Below are positions 9,324 to 20,187 of a DNA stretch of 64,000 nt, piece after piece (positions within the stretch are counted from its first letter, which is position 1; every line of letters starts with the position of its first letter). Under the pieces are notes generated by a model, which was not told where the DNA came from, made no database searches, and saw nothing but the letters and a program-made list of their open reading frames with translations. The DNA comes from Flavobacteriales bacterium ALC-1 (GTDB taxonomy: Bacteria; Bacteroidota; Bacteroidia; Flavobacteriales; Flavobacteriaceae). A program made the position numbers and the translations under genes. The stretch covers positions 372,001 through 436,000 of the forward strand of contig ABHI01000003.1 of NCBI GenBank assembly GCA_000171875.1, given 5' to 3'.

Positions 9324-9354
9324 TAAAAATAGACATTCTACTATTTAATTTCAA
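9324..9354 (-). promoter_or_regulatory. Bacteroidota-type promoter for the 450-aa TlpA-type gene
   Basis: On the minus strand TTG is followed by exactly 20 bases and then TATTTTTA, one mismatch from the Bacteroidota -7 element TAnnTTTG. It ends 22 bases before the ATG at 9302. Confidence 0.55.
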
Positions 9355-9379
9355 GTTTGCAGTAATTATTAACAATATG

Positions 9380-9409
9380 TTGTAGACTGCAAAATATTTC
9401 TCAATTTTG
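9380..9409 (+). promoter_or_regulatory. Putative hutH promoter
   Basis: TTG (9380-9382), 19 bases, then CAATTTTG (9402-9409), one mismatch from TAnnTTTG. Transcription would begin near 9416, which places the possible TTG start at 9414 outside the transcript and supports the ATG at 9432. Confidence 0.45.
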
Positions 9410-9431
9410 AATCTTGATAAAATTATTTGCT

Positions 9432-10961
9432 ATGAACAATTATCACCTCATTTCTTCTGATACATTAGACATTGTTACCATCTATAATATTTTTGAAGAC
9501 AAGAAAAAATTAAAGCTTTCTGATGCATCTATAAATAATATAGAAAAGTGTAAAACCTATTTAGATGCTAAATTGGCAAACAACAAAAAGCCAATGTATG
9601 GTATTAATACAGGTTTTGGCTCGTTATATAATGTAAAGATTTCTGATGAGGATTTAACGCAATTACAGGAAAACTTAGTGATGTCTCACGCTTGTGGTAC
9701 AGGAGATCGTGTGCCAGAATCTATTGTTAAGGTGATGTTACTTTTAAAAATTCAGTCGCTTAGTTATGGTCATAGTGGTGTACAATTAGAAACTGTAAAC
9801 AGACTAATTGACTTTTTTAATAATGATATTTTTCCATTTGTATTTACCCAAGGCTCTTTAGGTGCTTCTGGAGATTTAGCTCCTTTAGCACATTTAGCTT
9901 TGCCTTTATTAGGTAAAGGAAGGGTAGTGCATGACAACCAAGAGTATGATGCTACGACTATTTTAGAAAAATTTAATTGGAAACCTATAAAGCTTGAAGC
10001 GAAAGAAGGCTTAGCATTATTAAATGGTACACAATTTATGAGTGCATATGGTGTTTACTTGTTATTAATGTCTCATAAAACATCGTATTTGGCAGATATT
10101 ATTGCGAGTATTTCCTTAGATGCATTTGATGGGAGAATAGATCCGTTTAATGATTTAGTACATGCGGTAAGACCACACCATGGTCAGCGTAAAGTAGCGA
10201 GACGTTTTAATGAGTTTTTAAAAGGAAGTGAACTTATTACGCGCGAAAAAGAACATGTACAAGATCCATATTCTTTTCGTTGTATACCTCAAGTGCACGG
10301 TGCTACAAAAGACACTTTAGATTTTGTAGAAAAAGTCATTTTAACTGAAATTAATTCGGTAACAGATAATCCAAACATTTTTCATGACGAAGATTTGATT
10401 ATCTCTGGCGGAAATTTTCACGGACAACCTCTGGCTTTAGCTTTAGACTATCTAAAGATTGCTATGGCTGAGATTGGTAATATTTCTGAAAGGCGTATCT
10501 TTCAGTTGGTGTCTGGTTTAAGAGGTTTACCAGCTTTTTTAGTGAATAATCCAGGGCTTAATTCTGGGTTTATGATTCCTCAATATACTGCAGCAAGTAT
10601 TGTTAGTGCTAACAAACAATTAGCATCTCCAGCAAGTGTAGATTCTATTGTGTCTTCAAACGGACAAGAAGATCATGTAAGTATGGGGGCTAATGCTGCC
10701 ACACAAGCTTATACTTTAATTAGAAATGTAGAGCGTGTTATTGCTATAGAACTGATGAATGCTTCTCAAGCTATAGAGTTTAGAAGACCTTTAAAAACAT
10801 CACCATTATTAGAATCGTTTTTAGAACAATATAGAAAAGTGGTTCCCTTTATAAAAGTTGATGAAGTTTTGCATGATGATATTGAAAGTTCAATTCAATT
10901 TTTAAAAGATGTAGATATTGAGATTGAAGAGTTGTTTCTTAATCACTATGGTTTAAAGTAG
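9432..10961 (+). CDS. hutH: Histidine ammonia-lyase
   Basis: 509 aa from the ATG at 9432. The frame extends to a TTG at 9414, but the promoter position and the family N-terminus favour the ATG. The Ala145-Ser146-Gly147 triad in GSLGASGDLAPL forms the MIO cofactor, and MSHACGTGD has the Ser-His pair typical of histidine rather than tyrosine or phenylalanine lyases. The enzyme deaminates L-histidine to urocanate, the first step of histidine degradation. hutU and hutI are not adjacent; hutG is present about 52 kb away near the end of the window. Confidence 0.92.
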   Translation: MNNYHLISSDTLDIVTIYNIFEDKKKLKLSDASINNIEKCKTYLDAKLANNKKPMYGINTGFGSLYNVKISDEDLTQLQENLVMSHACGTGDRVPESIVKVMLLLKIQSLSYGHSGVQLETVNRLIDFFNNDIFPFVFTQGSLGASGDLAPLAHLALPLLGKGRVVHDNQEYDATTILEKFNWKPIKLEAKEGLALLNGTQFMSAYGVYLLLMSHKTSYLADIIASISLDAFDGRIDPFNDLVHAVRPHHGQRKVARRFNEFLKGSELITREKEHVQDPYSFRCIPQVHGATKDTLDFVEKVILTEINSVTDNPNIFHDEDLIISGGNFHGQPLALALDYLKIAMAEIGNISERRIFQLVSGLRGLPAFLVNNPGLNSGFMIPQYTAASIVSANKQLASPASVDSIVSSNGQEDHVSMGANAATQAYTLIRNVERVIAIELMNASQAIEFRRPLKTSPLLESFLEQYRKVVPFIKVDEVLHDDIESSIQFLKDVDIEIEELFLNHYGLK

Positions 10962-10973
10962 TTATATTATTGT

Positions 10974-11339
10974 TCACTTGATTAAGCTGTCAGCCCAAGC
11001 AAAAGCATCATCTATTTTTGTAAAAATTTTGAATGGTTTATCAAAAAATCGCTGTTCTATTTGAGCATTTATTTTAGCTTGATAATTACTAGAAACAACG
11101 GCAAAACCTTTTAGATTCTTGATTTTAGCCGTTTCAAAATAGATTTTCGGGTCTACAGAATACGAATTTACCCTATGTGTTATATATACAAATGGCTTGT
11201 CTAAAAAATAAGTGTTAGTAACTTCAACCAACACATTATTATGTTTTGGTGTAATATTCACTCCTTCTTTTATTACGACGACTACATAATTTTCATGAAT
11301 CGTCATATCACAAAAATCGAAAGTTAGGGTTTCTTTCAT
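10974..11339 (-). CDS. STAS/SEC14-like small protein
   Basis: 121 aa. The pattern of alternating strands and helices (TFDFCDMTIHENYVVVVIKE, then KPFVYITHR, KGFAVVSSN and a C-terminal FTKIDDAFAWADSL helix) fits the SpoIIAA-like/STAS fold found in many Bacteroidota. No catalytic motif is visible. It lies between hutH (convergent, 12 bp) and clpC, separated from the latter by clpC's terminator. Function unknown. Confidence 0.72.
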   Translation of the reverse strand: MKETLTFDFCDMTIHENYVVVVIKEGVNITPKHNNVLVEVTNTYFLDKPFVYITHRVNSYSVDPKIYFETAKIKNLKGFAVVSSNYQAKINAQIEQRFFDKPFKIFTKIDDAFAWADSLIK

Positions 11340-11373
11340 GATTGGATATTTATTTGATGAAATGAAAAGGTAT

Positions 11374-11402
11374 AAAAAAACTCCTTCGTATTGAAGGAGT
11401 TC
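11374..11402 (-). terminator. clpC terminator
   Basis: On the minus strand, about 22 bases beyond the clpC stop, a 9-bp stem (AACTCCTTC with its complement) and 5-base loop is followed by seven T residues. Confidence 0.82.
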
Positions 11403-11423
11403 TAATTATAATAGATAAACGAC

Positions 11424-13976
11424 TTAAGATTCCGTCGTTTTACCTGAAGTTTTAATCTTAATTTTTAAGACATCATTCTTATCATCTAAATCCATGGTGA
11501 TGGTATCACCTTCATGAATTTTTGAATTTATGATTTCTTCAGCCAAAGCATCTTCAACATATTTTTGGATTGCTCTATTAAGAGGCCTTGCTCCATATTG
11601 CTTATCAAAACCTTTTTCAGCAATGTAGTCTTTAGCTTTTTTAGTAAGCTTAAGAGTGTAACCTAAATCTTTAATTCGATCTATAAGCTTAACTAATTCA
11701 ATATCAATAATTTTACCAATATCTTCTTTCTCTAAAGCATTAAAGACAATGACATCATCAATTCTGTTTAAGAACTCTGGTGCAAATGCTTTTTTAAGTG
11801 CATTTTCAATTACTGCTTTCGCATAATCTGTTTCTTGAGCTTCTTTAGCAGAAGTTCCAAAACCAACTCCAGTTCCAAAATCTTTAAGTTTTCTTGCGCC
11901 AATATTAGAAGTCATAATAATGATAGTATTTCTAAAATCAATTTTACGACCTAAACTATCAGTTAAGTAGCCATCATCAAGAACTTGTAATAACATATTA
12001 AAGACATCTGGATGTGCTTTTTCAATCTCATCTAAAAGTACAACCGCATAAGGTTTACGTCTTATCTTTTCTGTAAGTTGACCGCCTTCTTCGTAACCAA
12101 CATATCCTGGAGGTGCACCAATTAAACGAGAAATGGCGAATTTTTCCATGTATTCACTCATGTCAATACGTACCAACGCGTCGTCGCTATCGAATAACTC
12201 TCTAGCTAATACTTTAGCTAACTGTGTTTTACCGACACCTGTTTGCCCTAAAAAGATAAATGAACCAATTGGCTTATTTGGATCTTTAAGCCCTGCTCTG
12301 TTTCTCTGAATGGCTTTAACAACCTTTGCAACGGCTTGGTCTTGACCAATTACTTTTCCTTTTATAAGGTCTGGTAATTGAGATAGTTTATTAATCTCAG
12401 TTTGTGCTATTTTGTTTACTGGAATGCCTGTCATCATTGATACTACGTCAGCAACATTATCTTCAGAAACAACTTCACGATGTTGTTTAGTTTCTTCTTC
12501 CCATTTTTCTTGAGCAGAAGCTAACTCTTTTTCTAATCGTTTTTCATCATCTCTTAACTTAGCAGCTTCTTCGTATTTCTGTTTTTTTACGACACTATTT
12601 TTAGTTTCCTTAACTTCTTCAAGTTTCTTTTCTAATTCAAGAATCTGTTTTGGCACATCTATATTAGTGATATGCACACGCGAACCAGCTTCATCTAAAG
12701 CATCAATTGCTTTGTCTGGTAAAAAGCGTTCCGTCATATAACGATTTGTTAATTTTACACAAGCTTCAATAGCTTCGTCAGTATAATCAACATTATGATG
12801 TTCTTCGTATTTACCTTTAATATTGTTAAGAATTTCAATTGTTTCTTCAACTGAAGTTGGTTCAACAATTACTTTCTGAAAACGACGCTCTAAAGCGCCA
12901 TCTTTTTCAATATATTGCCTGTATTCATCTAGAGTAGTGGCACCAATACATTGTATTTCACCTCTAGCTAAGGCTGGTTTAAACATGTTTGAGGCATCTA
13001 AACTTCCTGTTGCTCCACCAGCACCAACAATAGTATGAATTTCGTCAATAAATAGAATAATATCATCATTCTTTTCAAGCTCATTCATAACAGCTTTCAT
13101 ACGTTCTTCAAACTGCCCTCTATATTTTGTTCCAGCTACTAAGCTTGCTAAATCTAGAGTTACGACACGTTTGTTAAATAGCGTACGCGATACTTTTCGT
13201 TTCACAATTCGTAATGCTAAACCTTCAGCGATAGCAGATTTACCAACACCAGGTTCTCCTATTAATAAAGGATTATTTTTCTTTCTACGACTTAATATCT
13301 GAGAAACACGCTGTATCTCTTTTTCTCGTCCTACTACAGGGTCTAATTTCCCTTCTTCGGCAAGTACAGTTAAGTCTCTTCCAAAATTATCTAAAACAGG
13401 TGTTTTAGATTTTTTATTTGTTTTGCTAGACTGACTACCAAAAGGGTTCTGCTTTGCATCATCCTCTTCCTCATTTATATCATCATCAGAGAACGATTCT
13501 GCTTTTGGTGTGTCTAAATAATTATCTTCGCTTGTTATCATAGATTTGAATTCTTCTTTTACGTTATCATAATCAACTTTTAACTTATTTAAAAGCTTAG
13601 TTGTTGGGTCGTTTTCATTTCTTAAAATGCACAATAATAAATGTGCGGTATTTATAGAGGTACTTTGAAATAGTTTTGCTTCTAAAAATGTAGTTTTTAA
13701 AGCACGTTCAGCCTGCCTAGTTAGATGTAAGTTTTTCTTCTCGTTAGATGTTGTAATAATATTAGGATTTGCAGGACTTAATATCTCCACCTTGCGTCTA
13801 AGGTGATTTAAGTCCACATCTAAAGCACTAAGTATATCAATTGCTTTGCCATTACCATCTCTTAAAAGGCCTAACATTAAATGTTCAGTACCAATAAAAT
13901 CATGACCTAATCGCAAAGCTTCTTCTTTGCTAAAAGCTATAACATCCTTAACTCTTGGGGAAAAATTATCGTCCAT
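11424..13976 (-). CDS. clpC: ATP-dependent Clp protease ATP-binding subunit, ClpC/ClpA type
   Basis: 850 aa. Two Clp_N repeats (about 1-145), an acidic linker, a first AAA+ module with Walker [10 protein letters not shown] and Walker [11 protein letters not shown], a middle coiled-coil region with a UvrB/UvrC-like segment ([15 protein letters not shown]), and a second AAA+ module with Walker [13 protein letters not shown]. The GTGVGFG loop near residue 675 is the hydrophobic tripeptide region used to dock on ClpP. It unfolds proteins and feeds them to ClpP. It is divergent from gyrA across a 262-bp gap in which I see no clear operator, and has its own terminator. Confidence 0.96.
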   Translation of the reverse strand: MDDNFSPRVKDVIAFSKEEALRLGHDFIGTEHLMLGLLRDGNGKAIDILSALDVDLNHLRRKVEILSPANPNIITTSNEKKNLHLTRQAERALKTTFLEAKLFQSTSINTAHLLLCILRNENDPTTKLLNKLKVDYDNVKEEFKSMITSEDNYLDTPKAESFSDDDINEEEDDAKQNPFGSQSSKTNKKSKTPVLDNFGRDLTVLAEEGKLDPVVGREKEIQRVSQILSRRKKNNPLLIGEPGVGKSAIAEGLALRIVKRKVSRTLFNKRVVTLDLASLVAGTKYRGQFEERMKAVMNELEKNDDIILFIDEIHTIVGAGGATGSLDASNMFKPALARGEIQCIGATTLDEYRQYIEKDGALERRFQKVIVEPTSVEETIEILNNIKGKYEEHHNVDYTDEAIEACVKLTNRYMTERFLPDKAIDALDEAGSRVHITNIDVPKQILELEKKLEEVKETKNSVVKKQKYEEAAKLRDDEKRLEKELASAQEKWEEETKQHREVVSEDNVADVVSMMTGIPVNKIAQTEINKLSQLPDLIKGKVIGQDQAVAKVVKAIQRNRAGLKDPNKPIGSFIFLGQTGVGKTQLAKVLARELFDSDDALVRIDMSEYMEKFAISRLIGAPPGYVGYEEGGQLTEKIRRKPYAVVLLDEIEKAHPDVFNMLLQVLDDGYLTDSLGRKIDFRNTIIIMTSNIGARKLKDFGTGVGFGTSAKEAQETDYAKAVIENALKKAFAPEFLNRIDDVIVFNALEKEDIGKIIDIELVKLIDRIKDLGYTLKLTKKAKDYIAEKGFDKQYGARPLNRAIQKYVEDALAEEIINSKIHEGDTITMDLDDKNDVLKIKIKTSGKTTES

Positions 13977-14238
13977 AGTAAATTACTTTCTGCATTAAAA
14001 ATAATAAAAACATATTACGTAAAGGTCAAAAATCATACCTTAAATAAAACGTTGAAACGAAGAGACTAAAAAAGCATTTTATATCAAAGCAAATTTTTGG
14101 ATACTTATTAACTAAAAAGATATCAAAAATTGTTAATAAATACTCCTAAAAACTAACCGTTATTTATCCTTAAACACTAGCGAATTCTTTATATTAGCAC
14201 GTTATGAAAATTGACAAAAAAACTAATTAATTTATTAT

Positions 14239-16774
14239 ATGGCAGAAGGAGAAAAACTCATTCCAATTAATATTGAAGATGAAATGAAATCGGCTTACAT
14301 TGATTACTCAATGTCAGTCATTGTGTCACGTGCTTTACCAGACGTAAGAGATGGTTTAAAGCCAGTTCATAGACGTGTACTTTACGGTATGCACGAGCTA
14401 GGTGTTAGAGCAAATTCGGCACACAAAAAATCAGCAAGAATAGTCGGTGAAGTTTTAGGTAAGTATCATCCACATGGTGATACTTCAGTTTATGATACTA
14501 TGGTGCGTATGGCTCAAGAATGGAGCTTACGCTATATGTTAGTTGATGGACAAGGTAACTTTGGTTCAGTTGATGGTGACAGTCCTGCAGCAATGCGTTA
14601 TACAGAAGCACGTATGCGTAAGATATCTGAGGATATGTTAGCAGATATTGACAAAGAGACAGTTGACCATAAACTAAATTTTGATGATACATTAGAAGAG
14701 CCCACCGTTTTACCTACACGTATTCCTGGTTTATTAGTCAATGGAGCATCAGGTATTGCTGTTGGTATGGCGACTAATATGCCTCCACATAACTTAACAG
14801 AAGTTGTTAATGGAACTATAGCTTATATTGAAAATAACGATATAGAGATAGACGAATTAATACAACATATTAAAGCACCAGATTTTCCAACAGGTGGAAC
14901 TATCTATGGGTATGATGGTGTAAAAGAAGCGTTTCATACTGGTCGCGGACGTATTGTAATGCGTGCTAAAGCTAATATTGAAGAAGTTAATGGACGTGAA
15001 TGTATTATAGTTAATGAAATTCCGTATCAAGTTAATAAAGCAGACATGATTAAAAAGACTGCAGACTTGGTTAATGACAAAAAGCTTGAAGGTATTTCTA
15101 CCATTAGAGATGAGTCTGATAGAAACGGAATGCGAATTGTTTATGTGTTAAAGCGTGACGCCATTCCTAATATTGTACTTAATAAACTATTTAAATATAC
15201 AGCGTTACAGTCGTCCTTCAGTGTCAATAATATTGCACTTGTTAATGGAAGGCCTCAATTATTAAACTTAAAAGAGTTAATTCATTATTTTGTTGAACAC
15301 AGACATGAGGTTGTAGTAAGACGTACTAAATACGAATTACGTAAAGCTGAAGAACGTGCGCACATATTAGAAGGTCTTATTATTGCTTCTGATAATATTG
15401 ATGAAGTTATTGCACTTATTAGAGCTTCTGCCAATGCAGATGAAGCAAGAGCTAAGTTGATTGAACGATTTAAATTATCTGAAATACAAGCTAAGGCTAT
15501 TGTAGAAATGCGTCTACGTCAGTTAACGGGATTAGAGCAAGATAAATTACGTGCTGAGTATGATGCGCTGATGAAAACTATTGAAGACTTAAAAGATATC
15601 TTGGACAAGAAAGACCGTCGAATGGATATTATTAAGGAGGAATTAGAAGTTGTAAAAGATAAGTATGGTGATGAGCGTCGCTCTAATATCGAATATGCTG
15701 GAGGCGACTTGAGTATTGAAGATATGATTCCGGATGAAAAAGTAGTAATTACTATTTCTCATGCAGGTTATATTAAGCGTACATCACTTACAGAATATAA
15801 AACTCAGAATAGAGGTGGAGTTGGTCAAAAAGCATCAACAACCCGTAACGAAGATTTCTTAGAACATTTATTTGTTGGGACTAACCACCAATATATGTTA
15901 TTCTTTACGCAAAAAGGAAAATGTTTCTGGATGCGTGTTTTTGAAATTCCTGAAGGAGCAAAAACGTCTAAAGGTAGAGCTATTCAGAATTTGATAAATA
16001 TAGAGCAAGATGATAAAGTTATGGCTTTCATTTGTACTCAAGATTTAAAAGATGACGACTATATTAATAGTCACTATGTAATCATGGCTACTAAAAACGT
16101 CAGGTGAAGAAAACATCTTTAGAACAATATTCTAGACCAAGAACCAATGGTATCAATGCGATTACCATCAGAGAGATGATACATTATTAGAAGCAAAACT
16201 AACAACTGGTGAAAGTCAGGTAATGTTAGCATTAAAGTCTGGTAAAGCAATTCGTTTTGAAGAAGCTAAGACTAGACCAATGGGAAGAAATGCTTCAGGT
16301 GTTCGTGGAATTAGACTTCAAGATGAAAATACTGATGAAGTAATTGGTATGATAGCCGTTGATGATATGGATAGTAATATCCTTGTTGTTTCAGAGAATG
16401 GCTATGGAAAGCGTTCTAGTTTAGAGGATTATAGAATTACCAATCGAGGAGGAAAAGGCGTAAAAACCATCTCTATTACAGAAAAAACAGGTAACTTAGT
16501 ATCTATTAAGAATGTAACCGACGAAGATGATTTAATGATTATCAATAAATCTGGTATTGCAATTCGTATGGCTGTAGCTGATTTACGTGTTATGGGAAGA
16601 GCTACTCAAGGTGTAAAATTGATAAACCTTAAAGGTAAAGATTCTATTGCAGCTGTTGCTAAGGTAATGAAAGATGATGAAGAGGAAGTTGAAGAAATAG
16701 ATACGGAAACAACTGATAGTCAAGGTGCTAATGAAGATGGCACGGCTATTGATACTAATGAAACTGAAAACTAA
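14239..16774 (+). CDS. gyrA: DNA gyrase subunit A, interrupted by two single-base frameshifts
   Basis: The first segment (14239-16107, 622 codons) holds the winged-helix/tower breakage-reunion domain, with catalytic Tyr at 121 in [10 protein letters not shown] and the quinolone-determining region around [10 protein letters not shown], and the first beta-pinwheel blades. Frame 1 ends at a TGA at 16105. The protein continues in a second frame ([17 protein letters not shown]) until about 16174 and then in a third frame to the TAA at 16774. One base is missing near 16099 (a GGT Gly codon reduced to GT) and one near 16175 (GAA GAT reduced to GAGAT). Restoring both gives a continuous protein of normal length, about 845 aa. 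As gyrA is essential, sequencing or assembly error is more likely than a real break. Confidence 0.93.
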
Positions 16775-16801
16775 AATTAACAATAAACTATTTATTACAA
16801 G

Positions 16802-18088
16802 ATGAAAAAATTAATGACATTAGTGTTACTCTTAGCTGTTTCGTCAATGTCTTTTGCACAAAAGAACGAGATAAAAGCAATTGAGAAAGCACTTAAAAAT
16901 TCAAATTTTGCTGACGCTAAATCTGCAGTTGCAGTAGCGGATGCTTTAATTGGAAGTATGGACGATAAATCTAAGGCTAAGTTTTATTTCCTTAAAGCAA
17001 AGGCATTATATGCTAATGGTGCTGGAACTGATGCAAATATAGACGAAGCAATTTCTAGCTTAGATAAGTTGAAAGATTTAGAATCTTCAATAGGTAAATT
17101 AAAATATACTGACCAAGCTAATGAGATGAAATCTGGTATGCTGAATTCTTTTTTAACTAAAGCTAATGATGCTTTTAAAAATAAGGATTATAAATCTGCA
17201 GCTAAACGATTTGATAAAGTTTATAAAATGTCACCTACGGATACTTTGTATTTGTATTATGCAGCTTCTGCTGCCGTTACTGACCAAGATTATGATACTG
17301 CATTAGATTATTACTTACAGTTAAAAAATATGGGTTATTCAGGTGCTCAAATGAATTATTATGCAACTAATAAGGAGACTGGTGAAGAAGAAACTTTTGG
17401 TGATAAAACAGCAAGAGATTTTTCTGTTAAAGCTAAACTTCATAACAATCCAAGAGATGTAAGAGGTGATTCTAAGACTGCAGAAATTGTAAAGAATATT
17501 GCTTTAATATATGTGTCTCAAGGTAAAAATGAGAAAGCTTTAGGTGCTATGGCAGATGCAAGATCTGAGAATCCTGATGATTTAGGGCTTCTATTGTCTG
17601 AAGCTAATGTGCATTTAAAAATGGGTAATAGAGATAAGTTTAAAGCCTTAATGGAAGAAGCGACTCAAAAGGATCCTAATAATGCTGAATTGTTATATAA
17701 TTTGGGAGTTTTAGCTGCTGAAGGTGGTAATCTTGACGAATCTAAGAAATACTATAAAAAAGCAATAGAAATTGATCCTAACTATGTTGATGCCTACAAT
17801 AATATTGCGGTAACTATTTTAGAAGGAGAAGCTGCAATTGTTGAAGAAATGAATGGATTAGGTACAAGTTCAGCTGACAACAAAAAATATGATGAACTTA
17901 AAGAAAAGCGTTCTCAATTATATCAAGAAGCTATTCCTTATTTAGAGAAAGCTCTAGAATTAAGAAACACTAATATTGATGCAGCAAGAACTTTAATGAA
18001 CATTTACAGTGCTCTTGCAGAAACGGATAAGTTTAAGGCAATGAAAGCTAAGGTTGAACAAATGGAAGCTTCAGCTGGTGGTAATTAA
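16802..18088 (+). CDS. Secreted tetratricopeptide-repeat protein
   Basis: 428 aa with a clear Sec signal peptide (Lys-Lys, hydrophobic run, SMSFAQ at about 20). Several TPR units follow, for example NKDYKSAAKRFDKVYKMSPT, NAELLYNLGVLAAEGGN and DESKKYYKKAIEIDPNYVDA, making an alpha-solenoid. It is probably a periplasmic protein-interaction scaffold. It lies 27 bp after gyrA on the same strand, an arrangement I believe is common in Flavobacteriaceae, and ends at a strong terminator. No enzymatic motif is seen. Confidence 0.88.
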   Translation: MKKLMTLVLLLAVSSMSFAQKNEIKAIEKALKNSNFADAKSAVAVADALIGSMDDKSKAKFYFLKAKALYANGAGTDANIDEAISSLDKLKDLESSIGKLKYTDQANEMKSGMLNSFLTKANDAFKNKDYKSAAKRFDKVYKMSPTDTLYLYYAASAAVTDQDYDTALDYYLQLKNMGYSGAQMNYYATNKETGEEETFGDKTARDFSVKAKLHNNPRDVRGDSKTAEIVKNIALIYVSQGKNEKALGAMADARSENPDDLGLLLSEANVHLKMGNRDKFKALMEEATQKDPNNAELLYNLGVLAAEGGNLDESKKYYKKAIEIDPNYVDAYNNIAVTILEGEAAIVEEMNGLGTSSADNKKYDELKEKRSQLYQEAIPYLEKALELRNTNIDAARTLMNIYSALAETDKFKAMKAKVEQMEASAGGN

Positions 18089-18107
18089 TAATACTGCATT
18101 ATAGAAT

Positions 18108-18137
18108 AAAAAAGCGACTATTTTTAGTCGCTTTTTT
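18108..18137. terminator. Bidirectional intrinsic terminator
   Basis: The stem AAAAAAGCGACTA pairs with its complement across a 3-4 base loop, with A and T tracts at either side, between the convergent TPR and NlpC/P60 genes. Confidence 0.85.
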
Positions 18138-18886
18138 TATATGATTTTTTTGATAACCCTTAGCTTATGGGTATGTTCATTTTTGTCAACATTGTAAATG
18201 CCACTATGATCTAACCTGTCAATCCTTACTTTACCATGTGCATGAATAATGTAATTATCTTCCATAATAATACCAACATGAGTAATATTACCTTCGGCAT
18301 TATCAAAAAATGCTAAATCACCAGGTTCACTTTCTTCTATAAAACTTAAAGCTTCACCTTGAGTTGCTTGTTCAGATGCATCTCTATATAATTTATAACC
18401 GTTGAGTTTATATACCATTTGAGTAAAGCCAGAACAATCAATACCAAATGGTGTTTTCCCTCCCCATAAATAAGGAGCGTTTAAAAATATAAAAGACGTT
18501 TTTACAATTTCAGATTTATTGCTTTTAGAAGATAAAACATTACCATCAAATTTATGCTTAAGTAGTTCTAAGCCATTTAAATCTGAACCAACAGGTATTG
18601 TATGTATATTGTTAGAAGTATCAGAAACAAATTCTATTAAGTCTTTAGATAAATTTATTTCTGCTTTTGAAAGCGACTTATAATCACCTTCCTCAATTTC
18701 TAAATACTGCTTATTATCTATCCAGCCTTCGTATTTATCATATGCAAAACGAATACGACTCCATTTTTTTCGTTGTTCTAATACTTTAAATAGGTCACCA
18801 TACAACGCTTGCGTTACCATTTCACTAGTATCGCTAGGCTCTAATCGTATAGGTACAATTCCAAGATTGCAAAGACCGTATTGCAT
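18137..18886 (-). CDS. C40 (NlpC/P60) family cell-wall peptidase
   Basis: 249 aa. N-terminal SH3-like region (about 1-70), then an NlpC/P60 papain-like domain: catalytic Cys in FGIDCSGFTQMVY (about 151), the first His in NITHVGIIM and the third polar residue in YIIHAHGKVR. These enzymes cut the gamma-D-Glu-meso-DAP bond in peptidoglycan stem peptides. No signal peptide is evident at the chosen start, as in many flavobacterial members, so location is uncertain. Its stop codon lies in the terminator hairpin shared with the TPR gene. Confidence 0.92.
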   Translation of the reverse strand: MQYGLCNLGIVPIRLEPSDTSEMVTQALYGDLFKVLEQRKKWSRIRFAYDKYEGWIDNKQYLEIEEGDYKSLSKAEINLSKDLIEFVSDTSNNIHTIPVGSDLNGLELLKHKFDGNVLSSKSNKSEIVKTSFIFLNAPYLWGGKTPFGIDCSGFTQMVYKLNGYKLYRDASEQATQGEALSFIEESEPGDLAFFDNAEGNITHVGIIMEDNYIIHAHGKVRIDRLDHSGIYNVDKNEHTHKLRVIKKII

Positions 18887-18895
18887 AAATAAAAT

Positions 18896-20074
18896 TTAAG
18901 CGCGTTCTAATACCATTGCAGAAGCACCACCACCACCATTACAAATAGCTGCAGCTCCAATCTTAGCATCGTTTTGATGTAATACATTGATTAAAGTAAC
19001 TAATATTCTTGCACCAGAACAGCCTAGTGGATGTCCTAAAGAAACTGCACCACCATTAACATTTACATTACTATCGTTTAATCCTAAAATTTTCATATTT
19101 GCTAAACCGACAACTGAAAATGCTTCATTAAATTCAAAATAATCAACATCACTTAATTCAATATTAGCTTTTGCTAATGCTTTAGGTAAAGCTTTAGCTG
19201 GTGCAGTTGTAAACCATTTTGGTTCTTGTGCAGCATCAGCATAACTCTTTATAGTTGCTATTGGTTTTAAACCAAGTTCATTAGCTTTTTCTCTACTCAT
19301 TAATACCATTGCAGCAGCACCATCATTAATAGTGGATGCGTTTGCAGCAGTTACAGTACCATCTTTTGTAAAAGCTGGACGTAAAGCAGGAATTTTTTCC
19401 ATCTTTACATTTGTATATTCTTGATCTCTATCTACAACAATAGCATCGCCTCTTCGCTGAGGAACTTCAACAGGAATAACTTCATCATTAAACTTACCAG
19501 CATCCCAAGCTGCTTTTGAGCGTTCGTATGATTGCACAGCAAACGCATCTTGATCTTCTCTTGAGAATTCATATTCAGTTGCACAAGCATCAGCACAAAC
19601 TCCCATTGCATTCTTGTCATAAGCATCTACTAAACCGTCTTTCTGCATACCATCTTCTAAAGTTGCAGGTCCAAATTTTGTAGCAGTACGTGCATGATAG
19701 TAATGAGGTATTGCACTCATATTTTCCATGCCACCAGCAACAACAATTTCTGCATCACCTAATTGTATGGCTTGTGCAGCTTGCATAATAGCTTTCATAC
19801 CAGAAGCACAAACTTTATTAATTGTTGTACAAGGAACAGTGTCTGGAATACCAGCATAAATGGCTGCTTGTCTCGCAGGAGCTTGTCCTGTACCAGCTTG
19901 CACTACATTACCCATCAATACTTCGTTTACCATTTCAGGTTTTAAATTTACTTTATCTAAAGCGGCTTTAATAGCAGTAGCACCTAGTTTTGGAGCAGGT
20001 ACACTAGATAAACTTCCTAAAAAACTTCCTATTGGTGTTCTAACAGCTGAAACAATTACAACGTCCTTATTCAT
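18896..20074 (-). CDS. Acetyl-CoA C-acyltransferase (thiolase)
   Basis: 392 aa from the ATG at 20074. An ATG 13 codons upstream would add residues unlike the family start MNKDVVIVSAVRTPIG. The nucleophilic Cys is in NKVCASGMKA (about 89), and the His and second Cys of the C-terminal half are in NEAFSVV and GHPLGCSGAR. It condenses two acetyl-CoA to acetoacetyl-CoA or runs in reverse in beta-oxidation; the isolated setting does not decide. It lies 9 bp before the NlpC/P60 gene. A weak promoter-like TTG-N21-TAATTTCG is seen upstream on the minus strand. Confidence 0.93.
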   Translation of the reverse strand: MNKDVVIVSAVRTPIGSFLGSLSSVPAPKLGATAIKAALDKVNLKPEMVNEVLMGNVVQAGTGQAPARQAAIYAGIPDTVPCTTINKVCASGMKAIMQAAQAIQLGDAEIVVAGGMENMSAIPHYYHARTATKFGPATLEDGMQKDGLVDAYDKNAMGVCADACATEYEFSREDQDAFAVQSYERSKAAWDAGKFNDEVIPVEVPQRRGDAIVVDRDQEYTNVKMEKIPALRPAFTKDGTVTAANASTINDGAAAMVLMSREKANELGLKPIATIKSYADAAQEPKWFTTAPAKALPKALAKANIELSDVDYFEFNEAFSVVGLANMKILGLNDSNVNVNGGAVSLGHPLGCSGARILVTLINVLHQNDAKIGAAAICNGGGGASAMVLERA

Positions 20075-20187
20075 TATGTTTGTGTTTATATTAATTGCTG
20101 CGAAATTAATCAATTTTTGAGAGATTTCTCAATGTATTGGCGATTATAGCGGTCTAAAATTTTAATATTTATTACATTTGATTGCTT

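Noticed and set aside
14498-14692. Open frame of 64 codons on the minus strand within gyrA
   Set aside because: It runs antisense through the conserved catalytic region of gyrA with no start context or family signal; a shadow frame.
19763-20120. Two plus-strand frames across the start of the thiolase gene
   Set aside because: They are antisense to the conserved thiolase N-terminus, and their translations show no family pattern.
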